A DNA stretch of 64,000 nt from Bordetella genomosp. 13. GTDB lineage: Bacteria; Pseudomonadota; Gammaproteobacteria; Burkholderiales; Burkholderiaceae_B. Each line of letters starts with the position of its first letter. The first letter of the stretch is position 1. The notes beneath the pieces were generated by a model. The model saw nothing but the letters and a program-made list of their open reading frames with translations. It had not been told where the DNA came from and ran no database searches. Below are positions 35,220-43,988 of the stretch, piece by piece. The DNA is taken from contig NZ_CP021111.1 in the NCBI RefSeq assembly GCF_002119665.1, positions 5,146,001-5,210,000 of the forward strand, read 5' to 3'. A program made the translations under genes and the position numbers.

Positions 35220-36347
35220 TCAGCTCATGTCGAATAGCCGACGATGCTCGCGGATGGCATAGCGATCGGTCATTCCGGCGATGTAGTCGGCGATGGCGCG
35301 CGCCTGCGCCGTGGCGTCGTCGCGGCGGTAATCGGGCGGCAACAGGCGAGGATCGTCGAGGAACGCGCCATACATGTCACGCACGATGCGGCGCGCCTTC
35401 GTGGTCATGCGCACCACCTGATAGTGGCGGTACAGGTTGTGGAAGAGGAAGCGCTTGAGCTCGTCGGCTTCCTGCCGCACCTCGTCTGAAAAGCCCGCCA
35501 ACGCGGGCGCCTGGCGCACGGCATCCGCGCTGTCGGGTGCGTGCTGTCGCACGCGTGCCAGCGTGGTGGCGGTAAGGTCGGTGATGAGCGTGTTGATCAT
35601 CCGCCGTATGGTTTCGGCGATGGCGCGGCGCGAGGGAATGCCCGGATGCAGGCGCATCACTTCGGCATGATGGCGCGCGAAGATGGCGACCTGCTGCATC
35701 TGCTCCAGCGTGATCAGCCCCGAGCGCAGGCCGTCGTCGATGTCGTGGTTGTTGTAGGCCACCTCGTCTGCCAGATTGGCCACCTGGGCCTCGAGCGAAG
35801 GCTGGGTGCGTTCCAGGAAGCGCAGGCCCACATCGCCCAGCTGGCGCGCGTGCGCCGCCGAGCAGTGCTTCAGTATGCCTTCGCGGGTTTCGAAGCACAG
35901 GTTCAGGCCGTTGAACTCCGCGTAGCGCTCTTCGAGCTCATCGACTACGCGCAGGCTTTGCAGGTTGTGCTCGAAGCCGCCGGCCTGCGGCGCCAGTTCG
36001 TGCATGCAGGCATTCAGCTCGTCCTGCCCGGCGTGGCCGAAAGGCGTATGGCCCAGGTCATGCGCCAGCGCGATGGCTTCGGTAAGGTCTTCGGACAGGC
36101 CCAGGTTGCGCGCCAGCGTGCGCGCGATCTGCGCCACTTCCAGGCTATGGGTGAGACGGGTGCGGAACAGGTCGCCTTCGTGATTGACGAAGACCTGCGT
36201 CTTGTACTCCAGGCGGCGGAACGCCGTGCAGTGCACGATGCGATCGCGGTCGCGCTGGAACTCGGTGCGGTTGGTGGCCGGCGGCTCGGCGTGCGCGCGG
36301 CCGCGGGTTCGATCGGGGTGACAAGCGTAGACGGCCAGTGGTGTCAT
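35220..36347 (-). CDS. dgt: Deoxyguanosinetriphosphate triphosphohydrolase-like protein (HD domain)
   Basis: 375 residues from the ATG at 36347. HD-domain metal ligands are in [15 protein letters not shown] (His) and [14 protein letters not shown] (His-Asp and a following His). The N-terminal [23 protein letters not shown] is the standard dGTPase signature, and the region [19 protein letters not shown] holds the later Asp. The family hydrolyses dNTPs to nucleosides and triphosphate. It is the third gene after aroK-aroB, 19 bases after aroB, an arrangement usual in Bordetella and relatives. Confidence 0.95.
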   Translation of the reverse strand: MTPLAVYACHPDRTRGRAHAEPPATNRTEFQRDRDRIVHCTAFRRLEYKTQVFVNHEGDLFRTRLTHSLEVAQIARTLARNLGLSEDLTEAIALAHDLGHTPFGHAGQDELNACMHELAPQAGGFEHNLQSLRVVDELEERYAEFNGLNLCFETREGILKHCSAAHARQLGDVGLRFLERTQPSLEAQVANLADEVAYNNHDIDDGLRSGLITLEQMQQVAIFARHHAEVMRLHPGIPSRRAIAETIRRMINTLITDLTATTLARVRQHAPDSADAVRQAPALAGFSDEVRQEADELKRFLFHNLYRHYQVVRMTTKARRIVRDMYGAFLDDPRLLPPDYRRDDATAQARAIADYIAGMTDRYAIREHRRLFDMS

Positions 36348-36366
36348 CGGCAATCTCGCCTCGGGG

Positions 36367-37446
36367 TCATGCGACGGTGCGCTTCAACACGTCGCGCACG
36401 GCATCGTCCGGCGCCGTGCGGCTTACGGCCTGCCCGATGCGCGGCATCAGCACGAATTTGATCTCGCCGCCTTCGGCCTTCTTGTCGACCTGCATCAGCG
36501 ACAGCCAGCGCTCGGCGCCCAGGTCGGGCGCGGTGACGGGACATCCGATGGCGGCCACCAGCTTGCGCACGCGATCCACGTCGGCCCGCGGAAAACCGGT
36601 GACCAGCGCGGACAGCTCGGCGGCCTGCACCATGCCGCATCCCACGGCCTCGCCGTGCAGCCATACGCCATAGCCCAGGCCCGACTCGATGGCGTGGCCG
36701 AACGTGTGGCCCAGGTTGAGAATGGCGCGCAGGCCGGACTCGCGCTCGTCCTTGCCCACCACCTGCGCCTTCAGCTCGCACGAGCGGCGGATGGCATGGG
36801 CCAGCGCGTCGCGGTCGAGCGCGCGCAGCGCCGCGGCATGGGCCTCGCACCATTGCCAGAATTCGGGGTCGAGGATCAGCCCATACTTGATGACCTCGGC
36901 CAGCCCGGCCGATATCTCGCGGGCGGGCAGCGTGCGCAGCACGTCGGTGTCGATCTCCACCGCGATGGGCTGGTGGAACGCGCCGATCATGTTCTTGCCC
37001 AGCGGATGGTTGACGGCGGTCTTGCCGCCCACCGACGAATCGACCTGCGCCAGCACCGTGGTGGGCACCTGCACGAAGCGGATTCCGCGCATGTACACGG
37101 CCGCGGCAAACCCCGTCATGTCGCCGATGACGCCGCCGCCCAGCGCCACCAGCACGGCGCGTCGGTCGCAGCGGTTCTCGAGCAGGCCGTCGAAGATCAG
37201 GTTCAGCGTCTGCCAGTCTTTGTGCGCCTCGCCGTCGGGCAGGTCGATGCGAAGCACGCGCTTGCCCGTACGCTGCAGCGCGGCCACGGCGCGCGCGCCG
37301 TAGAGTTCACCCACGACGGGATTGGTGACGACGACGATGGAGGTGGCGTCGGCGGGAATGCAGGCGTCCAGGCTGTCGAGCCGGCCCGGCCCGATGTGGA
37401 TGGGATAGCGCCCGCCGGGAGTGTCGACGTCGACGACCACGGTCAT
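36367..37446 (-). CDS. aroB: 3-Dehydroquinate synthase
   Basis: 359 residues from the ATG at 37446; the start overlaps the aroK stop (ATGA at 37443-37446). NAD-binding [19 protein letters not shown] at about residue 105. [21 protein letters not shown] follows, with the metal-site residues later in [21 protein letters not shown] and [11 protein letters not shown] (Glu, His, His). It converts DAHP to dehydroquinate, the second step of the shikimate pathway. Coupled with aroK. Confidence 0.98.
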   Translation of the reverse strand: MTVVVDVDTPGGRYPIHIGPGRLDSLDACIPADATSIVVVTNPVVGELYGARAVAALQRTGKRVLRIDLPDGEAHKDWQTLNLIFDGLLENRCDRRAVLVALGGGVIGDMTGFAAAVYMRGIRFVQVPTTVLAQVDSSVGGKTAVNHPLGKNMIGAFHQPIAVEIDTDVLRTLPAREISAGLAEVIKYGLILDPEFWQWCEAHAAALRALDRDALAHAIRRSCELKAQVVGKDERESGLRAILNLGHTFGHAIESGLGYGVWLHGEAVGCGMVQAAELSALVTGFPRADVDRVRKLVAAIGCPVTAPDLGAERWLSLMQVDKKAEGGEIKFVLMPRIGQAVSRTAPDDAVRDVLKRTVA

Positions 37447-38078
37447 TGTTGGGCCTCGTAGGCTTGCAGCTTGGGAATGAGCGACTTCACCAGGTTTGCG
37501 ACCGGCGTGCAGCCGGTGTCGACGACCAGGTGCGCCGCCTCTTGGTATAGCGGCTCGCGCAGGGTAAGCAGCTGGCGCAGCGTGCCGCGCGGATCGGCGG
37601 TGGCCAGCAGCGGCCGGTTGCGGTCGCGGCACGTCCGGCGGTAGAGTTCGTCAACGCTGGCGCGCAAATACACCACCACACCGCGCTCGCGCAGCAGGCG
37701 CCGGTTTTCTTCAGACAGGATGGCGCCGCCACCCGTGGCAAGTACGATGGCCCGGCGTTGAGTACACTCTTGCAGCGCATTCGCCTCGCGCCGGCGAAAA
37801 CCGGTCTCACCCTCGATCTCGAATATCACCGGGACCCTCACGCCGCAGCGCGATTCCAGCTCATGATCCAGGTCGACGAATTCGCGGCCCAACGTGCGCG
37901 CCAGGCCACGCCCTATGGTGGTCTTGCCCGCGCCCATCATGCCCACCAGGAAAATGGGCAGGTCATACGGCAGGCTGGCGGTCTGCGCGGCGCAGGGCGT
38001 CGCGCGCGCATCCGCGCACGGGGCGTCTGTCGGGCCGACGTCGTCCGTGGACGCGCAGGAGTTCGCAAAAACATTCAT
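37443..38078 (-). CDS. aroK: Shikimate kinase
   Basis: 211 residues. The P-loop is [17 protein letters not shown] at about residues 44-60. [12 protein letters not shown] holds the shikimate-binding Asp; LATGGGAIL the GGG of the substrate loop; RNRPLL the lid arginine. It has a 40-residue N-terminal extension rich in Ala, Cys and Asp that most shikimate kinases lack. An internal start is possible, but none stands out. It is the first gene of aroK-aroB-dgt. Confidence 0.97.
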   Translation of the reverse strand: MNVFANSCASTDDVGPTDAPCADARATPCAAQTASLPYDLPIFLVGMMGAGKTTIGRGLARTLGREFVDLDHELESRCGVRVPVIFEIEGETGFRRREANALQECTQRRAIVLATGGGAILSEENRRLLRERGVVVYLRASVDELYRRTCRDRNRPLLATADPRGTLRQLLTLREPLYQEAAHLVVDTGCTPVANLVKSLIPKLQAYEAQQ

Positions 38079-38192
38079 GGCGGCATTATCCCATTGCCGC
38101 CAGTTGCCCGCTTACCACACCGGAACTATTTTGTTACAGAAACCGGTGAGCAGGTCTGAGAGTCTAAAAGAGATAACCGTAAAATCGCCGCG

Positions 38193-40646
38193 ATGAGCAA
38201 GCGCCAGAATTCTTCGAAGCAGGACCAGCCCGCCCACGGCGGCTCGCCGATTTTGCGGTTTTTCGTCAAGACCGGCATTCTGCTGGGCGGCCTGGCGCTG
38301 TGCGGCGTGCTGCTGGCCGGCATGGCTCTGGCCCTGGCCTGGCCCAACCTGCCCGACCTGCACGCCATGACCGATTACCGGCCGCGCGTGCCGCTGCGCG
38401 TCTACACGGCCGACCGCGTGCTCATCGGCGAGTTCGGCGAAGAGCGCCGCAACGTGCTGCGCTTCAACGAGATTCCCGACGTGATGAAGTCGGCGGTGCT
38501 GGCCGCGGAAGACGACCGCTTCTACCAGCACGGCGGCATCGACTGGGCGGGCGTGATCCGCGCCGGCCTCACCAACATCATCAACATGTCGAAGACGCAG
38601 GGCGCCAGCACGATCACGATGCAGGTGGCGCGCAACTTCTACCTGTCGTCAGAGAAGACCTATTCGCGCAAGTTCTACGAACTGCTGCTCACCTTCAAGA
38701 TCGAATCGCAGCTCACCAAGGACCAGATCCTCGAGCTGTACATGAACCAGATCTACCTGGGGCATCGCGCGTATGGCTTCGCCGCGGCGTCGCGCACGTA
38801 CTTCGGCAAGCCGCTGTCGCAGGTCACGCCGGCCGAGGCGGCCATGCTGGCCGGCATCCCCAAGGCTCCGTCGCGCTTCAATCCGCTGTCCAACCGCCCC
38901 CGCGCCGAACTGCGCCAGCGCTACGTGCTGGGCCGCATGTATTCGCTGGGCTACCTGACCGAGGCCGAGTACAAGGAAGCATCGGCGCAGCAGCTGGTGC
39001 TCAAGTCCATGGACCCCACGGCCGGCGGCACCTACGGCATCCACGGCGAGTACGTGGCCGAGCTGGCCCGCCAGCTGCTGTACAACGTGTACCAGGACAA
39101 CCTGTACTCGCGCGGCATCAACGTGTACACCACGGTGATGTCCAAGGACCAGGAAGTGGCCTACAACGCGGTGCGCGACGGCGTGCTCGAGTACACGCGC
39201 CGCGCGCCCTATCCCGGTCCCGAAGACCAGCTCGACCTGCCTGCCGGCATCGAGAACGACCCGCAGGCGCTCGACGAGTTCCTGGACGGCGTGTTCGACA
39301 AGTACAGCGACAGCGCCGACCTGCTGACCGGCGTGGTGCTGTCGGCCAGTCCCACCGAGATCAAGGTGGCGCGCAGTTCACGCGAGATCATCACCGTCAA
39401 CGACAAGAAGGCGCTGGGCATCGTGGCGCGCGCGCTGGGCGACAAGGCCAAGGCCGATATCCGCATCAAGCGCGGCTCGGTGGTCTACGTGCACAAGAAC
39501 GGCGAGTACTGGGAAGTGATCAACTTCCCGGGCGTGCAGGCGGCCTTCGTGTCCATGGTGCCGCAGGACGGCGCGATCCGCTCGCTGGTGGGCGGCTTCG
39601 ATTTCTTCCGCGGCAATTTCAACCGCGTCACGCAGGCATGGCGCCAGCCGGGCTCGAACATCAAGCCCTTCATCTACGCCGCCTCGCTCGAACGCGGCCT
39701 GACGCCCAGCACGCAGATCTCCGACCAGCCCTTCGAACTCAGCGCCGCGCAGACCGGCTCGAAGGCCTGGCATCCGAAGAACTACGGCAACCAGTACGAG
39801 CCCATGCTGACCATGCGGCAGGCGCTGTACAAGTCCAAGAACATGGTGTCGATCCGCATCCTGCAGGCCATCGGCCCGCAGTACGCGCAGGACTACCTGA
39901 CCCGCTTCGGCTTCGACAAGAGCCGCCAGCCGGCGGTGCTGCCGCTGGCGCTGGGCGCGGGCTCGGTCACGCCGCTGCAGCTGGCCGGCGCCTACGCGGT
40001 GTTCGCCAACGGCGGCTATCGCATCACGCCCTACCTGATCGAGCGCGTCACCGACAGCTCGGGCAAGATCCTGATGCAGTCCAAGCCGCCGGTCGCGGGC
40101 GACGCCTCGGTGCGCGCCATCGATCCGCGCACGGCCTTCGTGGTGGACGACATGCTGCGCGGCGTGGCCACCAGCGGCACGGCGGCGCGCGCGCGCGCCA
40201 CGCTCAAGCGCGGCGACGTGGCCGGCAAGACGGGCACCACCAACGAATCGGTGGACGCGTGGTTCTCGGGATATACGCCCACGCTGGTGGGCACGGCGTG
40301 GCTGGGCTATGACCAGCCGCGCTCGCTGGGTTCGCGCGAGACGGGCGGCGGCGTGGCCATGCCCATCTGGCTGGAATACATGCAGGAAATGCTGAAGGGC
40401 GTGCCCGAGAACAAAGAGCGCAATCGTCCCGAAGGCCTGCTGGTCGAAGGCGGCGAGTACTACTTCGCCGAGTATCCGCCGGGCCAGGCCGTGGCCTCGC
40501 TGGGGCTGGGCGCCTCGCCCACGACGACGCAGCAGAGCGACTCGCTGGGCGACTTCCTGAACGGCCTGCGCGAGCCCGAGATCCGTGCCGCGCCGGGCGT
40601 GGGCACGCGCGGCAACCAGACCTGGTCGCAGGACATCCCGTTCTGA
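38193..40646 (+). CDS. mrcA: Penicillin-binding protein 1A (bifunctional peptidoglycan synthase)
   Basis: 817 residues. One membrane anchor at about residues 28-50. The glycosyltransferase domain follows with LAAEDDRFYQHGGIDWAG, GASTITMQVARNFYL and ELYMNQIYLGHRAYGF. The transpeptidase domain has the active-site SNIKPF (SxxK), SKNMVS (SxN-like) and KTGTTN (KTG) motifs. The protein makes and cross-links glycan strands at the inner membrane face of the periplasm. It is divergent from aroK, with 114 bases between. A bidirectional terminator follows. Confidence 0.97.
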   Translation: MSKRQNSSKQDQPAHGGSPILRFFVKTGILLGGLALCGVLLAGMALALAWPNLPDLHAMTDYRPRVPLRVYTADRVLIGEFGEERRNVLRFNEIPDVMKSAVLAAEDDRFYQHGGIDWAGVIRAGLTNIINMSKTQGASTITMQVARNFYLSSEKTYSRKFYELLLTFKIESQLTKDQILELYMNQIYLGHRAYGFAAASRTYFGKPLSQVTPAEAAMLAGIPKAPSRFNPLSNRPRAELRQRYVLGRMYSLGYLTEAEYKEASAQQLVLKSMDPTAGGTYGIHGEYVAELARQLLYNVYQDNLYSRGINVYTTVMSKDQEVAYNAVRDGVLEYTRRAPYPGPEDQLDLPAGIENDPQALDEFLDGVFDKYSDSADLLTGVVLSASPTEIKVARSSREIITVNDKKALGIVARALGDKAKADIRIKRGSVVYVHKNGEYWEVINFPGVQAAFVSMVPQDGAIRSLVGGFDFFRGNFNRVTQAWRQPGSNIKPFIYAASLERGLTPSTQISDQPFELSAAQTGSKAWHPKNYGNQYEPMLTMRQALYKSKNMVSIRILQAIGPQYAQDYLTRFGFDKSRQPAVLPLALGAGSVTPLQLAGAYAVFANGGYRITPYLIERVTDSSGKILMQSKPPVAGDASVRAIDPRTAFVVDDMLRGVATSGTAARARATLKRGDVAGKTGTTNESVDAWFSGYTPTLVGTAWLGYDQPRSLGSRETGGGVAMPIWLEYMQEMLKGVPENKERNRPEGLLVEGGEYYFAEYPPGQAVASLGLGASPTTTQQSDSLGDFLNGLREPEIRAAPGVGTRGNQTWSQDIPF

Positions 40647-40651
40647 TGCAA

Positions 40652-40672
40652 AGGGCCGCCTCGGGCGGCCCT
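40652..40672. terminator. Bidirectional terminator between mrcA and cyaY
   Basis: AGGGCCGCC, loop TCG, GGCGGCCCT: a 9-base stem in the 30-base gap between convergent mrcA and cyaY. T-rich GTGTTTA follows on the plus side. Confidence 0.8.
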
Positions 40673-40676
40673 GTGT

Positions 40677-41006
40677 TTATACGCGCACCGTCACCGGCTG
40701 GCCCGCCGCTTCGGAACAGATCTGCGACAGCGCCTCGGGCAGGTCGGGGCCGCCGCGGGTGTCCTTCCAGTGCTGGCCGTCGTAGCGGTAATGGAAACCG
40801 CCGGTGCGCGCGGCCACCCAGAGTTCCTGCATGGCAGCCTGCGAATTGACGACAACGTGCGTGCCGTCCTCGAACACCAGCGTCAGCACGTTGCCGCTGC
40901 GGCTGGCCTCGACGTCCACGTCCAGCGAAGCCGTCCAGTCGTCAGCCTGGCTCTCGATGCTGTCCAGCACCTGGTCGATCAACGCAAGAAATTCGGTTTC
41001 GGTCAT
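40677..41006 (-). CDS. cyaY: Iron-sulfur cluster assembly protein CyaY (frataxin)
   Basis: 109 residues from the ATG at 41006. It begins TETEFLALIDQVLDSIE; a first acidic helix, then LDVDVEASRSGNVLTLVFEDGTHVVVNSQAAMQELWVAA and GGFHYRYDGQHWKDTRGG, all standard for CyaY. Frataxin regulates iron and sulfur delivery in Fe-S cluster synthesis. It sits divergent from lptM-lysA, with a 31-base gap. Confidence 0.97.
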   Translation of the reverse strand: MTETEFLALIDQVLDSIESQADDWTASLDVDVEASRSGNVLTLVFEDGTHVVVNSQAAMQELWVAARTGGFHYRYDGQHWKDTRGGPDLPEALSQICSEAAGQPVTVRV

Positions 41007-41037
41007 AATTCCATCTGCACGATTTACGGAGTTGCCT

Positions 41038-41253
41038 GTGTCCCATCCGGCCCGCAGCCGCACGGTTCTACGCATTGTAGCCACGCTGGCCGCCGCCAGT
41101 TTGCTGGCCGCGTGCGGCTTCAAGGGGCCGCTGTACCTGCCGCCCGCCGAAGGCCAGTCGGCCTCCGACGCGCGCACCGCGCCGCAGCCGCCCACCCAGC
41201 CCGGCATCCGCAATTCGCCCCAGCTTCCCTCTCCCAGCACCCTGCCCCGATGA
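41038..41253 (+). CDS. lptM: LptM-like small lipoprotein
   Basis: 71 residues from a GTG at 41038, with GGAG 6 bases upstream. The lipobox is LLAAC with the lipidated Cys at residue 26, followed by GFKGPLYLPP, the family hallmark. The rest is Pro/Gln/Ser-rich and disordered. LptM (YifL) helps LptD mature in the outer membrane. The position before lysA and beside cyaY is the same as in many proteobacteria. The stop overlaps the lysA start (ATGA). Confidence 0.9.
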   Translation: MSHPARSRTVLRIVATLAAASLLAACGFKGPLYLPPAEGQSASDARTAPQPPTQPGIRNSPQLPSPSTLPR

Positions 41254-42545
41254 ACGCCCCCGCCTCCACGACCCGGCCCGAACTGGCCGGTCATCCGCAT
41301 TTTCATTACCGCGACGGCGTGCTGCACGCAGAAGGCGTGGCGCTGGACAAGCTGGCCGCCGAACTGGGCACCCCGCTGTACGTGTACTCGCGCGCCGCGC
41401 TGGCCGCCGCGCTGGGCTCGTATCGCGACGCCATCGGCGATCGCCCCGTGCTGGTCTGCTTCGGCATGAAGGCCAATTCCAACCTGGCGGTGCTGAAAGA
41501 ATTCGCGCGGCTCGGCGCGGGCTTCGACATTGTGTCGGGCGGCGAGCTGCAGCGCGTGCTGGCCGTGGGCGGCGATCCCTCCCGCGTGGTGTTCTCGGGC
41601 GTGGGCAAGCAGGCCTGGGAGATGCGTGCCGCCATCGAGGCGGGCGTCATGTGCTTCAACGTCGAATCGCAGGCCGAACTGCGCCGCCTGTCGCAGGTGG
41701 CGCACGAAATGGGCCAGACCGCGCGCGTGTCGCTGCGCGTGAATCCCGACGTGGACGCGCAGACGCACCCGTACATCTCCACCGGCCTGAAGGAAAACAA
41801 GTTCGGCATCGCCATCGAGTCGGCGCTGGACGCCTACAGGCTGGCCGCCTCGCTGCCCGGCCTGGAAGTGGTCGGCGTCGACTGCCACATCGGCTCGCAG
41901 CTTACCGACATCAGCCCCTACTTCGATGCCTTGGAAAAGCTGCTGGACCTGATCAGCCAGCTGGCCGAGGAAGGCATCACGATTTCGCACCTCGACCTGG
42001 GCGGCGGCCTGGGCATCCGCTATACCGACGAGATTCCGCCCTCGCCCAAGGCGCTGCTGGACGGCGTGTTCGCCCGCCTGCAGGCGCGCGGCCTGGGCCA
42101 CCTGCACCTGGTGCTCGAGCCCGGCCGGTCGCTCGTGGGCAATGCCGGCCTGCTGCTGACCACGGTGCAATACCTGAAGCACGCCGAGGCCCGCAACTTC
42201 GCCATCGTGGACGCGGCCATGAACGACCTGCTGCGCCCCTCGCTGTACGAGGCCTATCACGGCCTGCGCGCGGTGCGGCCGCGCCAGGGCGATGAACAAG
42301 AGTACGACGTGGTCGGCCCCGTATGCGAAAGCGGCGACTGGCTGGCGCGCCAGCGCCGGTTGTCGGTGCAGGAAGGCGACGTGCTGGCGCTGGAATCGGC
42401 CGGCGCCTACGGCATGGTCATGGCCAGCAACTACAACTCGCGCGGCCGCCCGGCCGAGGTGATGGTGGATGGCGACAAGTACTACGTGGTGCGGCAGCGC
42501 GAAACGCTGGCGGACCTGATCCGGGGCGAATCCACGCTGCCTTGA
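41250..42545 (+). CDS. lysA: Diaminopimelate decarboxylase
   Basis: 431 residues. PLP lysine in CFGMKANSNLAVLKEFA; GGGLGIRY as the phosphate-binding loop; HIGSQ; LEPGRSLVG; and the C-terminal VCESGDWLA, with the Cys that contacts the substrate in the partner subunit. It carries out the last step of lysine synthesis, meso-diaminopimelate to lysine. Translation is coupled to lptM by ATGA. Two small hairpins follow at 42561-42594. Confidence 0.98.
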   Translation: MNAPASTTRPELAGHPHFHYRDGVLHAEGVALDKLAAELGTPLYVYSRAALAAALGSYRDAIGDRPVLVCFGMKANSNLAVLKEFARLGAGFDIVSGGELQRVLAVGGDPSRVVFSGVGKQAWEMRAAIEAGVMCFNVESQAELRRLSQVAHEMGQTARVSLRVNPDVDAQTHPYISTGLKENKFGIAIESALDAYRLAASLPGLEVVGVDCHIGSQLTDISPYFDALEKLLDLISQLAEEGITISHLDLGGGLGIRYTDEIPPSPKALLDGVFARLQARGLGHLHLVLEPGRSLVGNAGLLLTTVQYLKHAEARNFAIVDAAMNDLLRPSLYEAYHGLRAVRPRQGDEQEYDVVGPVCESGDWLARQRRLSVQEGDVLALESAGAYGMVMASNYNSRGRPAEVMVDGDKYYVVRQRETLADLIRGESTLP

Positions 42546-42560
42546 GCAAGGCATAAGGAC

Positions 42561-42594
42561 GCGGGTTCAATTCCCGCCATGCACGATTGCATGG
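42561..42594 (+). other. Tandem hairpins after lysA, the first resembling a tRNA/tmRNA T-arm
   Basis: GCGGG TTCAATT CCCGC (42561-42577) has the exact shape of a T-arm with its TTCAA loop, and the preceding GGAC matches tmRNA 3' ends. The second hairpin CCATGC, six bases, GCATGG (42577-42594) shares a base with it. There is no acceptor stem partner and no CCA. It could be a terminator pair or the leftover 3' end of a tRNA-like gene. Confidence 0.4.
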
Positions 42595-42642
42595 CGCAAA
42601 TGTGAGGGCGGTAGCAGCGCCGCAGCAACCTTCGTCGACGGC

Positions 42643-43980
42643 TCAGAGCTCGCCGTACGAATGCAGCCCCGACAGGAACATGTTGACCCCCAGGAAGGCG
42701 AACCCGGTGATCAGCAGTCCCACCAGCGCCCAGTACGCCGCCATGGCTCCGCGCAGGCCCTTGATCAGGCGCATGTGCAGCCAGGCGGCGTAGTTCAGCC
42801 AGACGATCAGCGCCCAGGTTTCCTTGGGATCCCACTGCCAGTAGGCGCCCCAGGCATCGGCAGCCCATAGCGCCCCCAGCACGGTGGCCACGGTGAAGAA
42901 CGCGAAGCCCACCGCGATGGCGCGGTACATGATGTCGTCCAGCACCTCGAGCGAGGGCAGCGCCTGCGCGATGCGGCGCCGCGCGGCCAGGATGCAGCCG
43001 GTGATGACGGCGCCCACGCCGCCATAGATCATCCACGTGGCCGACAGGCCCTCGGTGCGAAACACCATGGGTTCGGCGCACAGCAGCACGCCCAGGATGA
43101 ACAGCGGCGCCAACCTGGCCCACGAGGCGGTCTGCCCGTGCTGCTTCACCAGATACGCGAAGCCCACCATGGCGGCCAGCGAGAACGTGCCATAGCCGAT
43201 GAAATTGGCCGGCACGTGCAGCTTCATCCACCAGCTTTTCAGTGCCGGCACCAGCGGCTGGATCTGCCCGGCGTCGCGCGTGAACGAATACCACAGCAGG
43301 AACACGATGGCCGACGAGATCACCAGCAAGACGAAGCCGCCCAACGCACGCGTGGCGTACTTGCGTTCGTAGTACAGGTAGAACAGCGCGGTGACCAGCG
43401 CGAACAGCACGAACACTTCGTACAGGTTGCTGACGGGGATATGGCCCAGGTCGGGCCCCATCAGATGGCTTTCGCGCCAGCGCACCAGCATGCCGGTGGT
43501 GCCGGCGAAGACGGCGCCCCAGGTAAGCGCCGTGCCCAGCCACGCGCTGGTGGGGCTGACGATGCCGCCCCAGTAGCAGACGGTGGCCAGCATGAACAGC
43601 GCGCACATCCACAGCACCGCCGATTGCGACGAGAACAGGTACTTCAGGAAGAACACCTGTTCGGCCCGCGCCAGGTCGTTCTGGTACAGCGTCAGCGCCA
43701 GGCCGACCGCCAGCGCACAGGCGAGCATCAGCACGCGCAGCGGCCGCCACAGCCAGCCCAGCCACACCAGCGACGGCACCAGGCCGCACAGGATGATTTC
43801 CTCGTAGTAGTCCATCGCGTGGCCGTAGCGGCTCAACGCGTAGCCGGCGCCCACGGCCAGCAGCAGGAAGAAGACCGCATCGGTCCAGTCGGGCCGGCCG
43901 CGGCGGGCGCGGCTGTCGCCGGTGGCCGAGACGATGTGCGGCCAGGGGGGCTGGGACGGCGGGGTCGTGGTGGTGGACAT
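42643..43980 (-). CDS. ccsB: Cytochrome c biogenesis protein CcsA/CcsB (ResC), System II haem lyase subunit
   Basis: 445 residues from the ATG at 43980, with about 8-10 membrane segments. The tryptophan-rich haem-handling WWD motif is WGAYWQWDPKETWALIVW near residue 360. Conserved haem-ligand His residues fit MKLHVPANFIGYG and WLHMRLIKG. It exports haem and joins it to apocytochromes c with ResB. The start lies 8 bases after the resB stop. Naming differs between CcsA and CcsB/ResC in the literature. Confidence 0.95.
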   Translation of the reverse strand: MSTTTTPPSQPPWPHIVSATGDSRARRGRPDWTDAVFFLLLAVGAGYALSRYGHAMDYYEEIILCGLVPSLVWLGWLWRPLRVLMLACALAVGLALTLYQNDLARAEQVFFLKYLFSSQSAVLWMCALFMLATVCYWGGIVSPTSAWLGTALTWGAVFAGTTGMLVRWRESHLMGPDLGHIPVSNLYEVFVLFALVTALFYLYYERKYATRALGGFVLLVISSAIVFLLWYSFTRDAGQIQPLVPALKSWWMKLHVPANFIGYGTFSLAAMVGFAYLVKQHGQTASWARLAPLFILGVLLCAEPMVFRTEGLSATWMIYGGVGAVITGCILAARRRIAQALPSLEVLDDIMYRAIAVGFAFFTVATVLGALWAADAWGAYWQWDPKETWALIVWLNYAAWLHMRLIKGLRGAMAAYWALVGLLITGFAFLGVNMFLSGLHSYGEL

Positions 43981-43988
43981 GGGGAACC

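Noticed and set aside
42561..42577. Possible tRNA or tmRNA gene after lysA
   Set aside because: Only a T-arm-like hairpin is present. There is no acceptor, D or anticodon arm, so no RNA gene is called.
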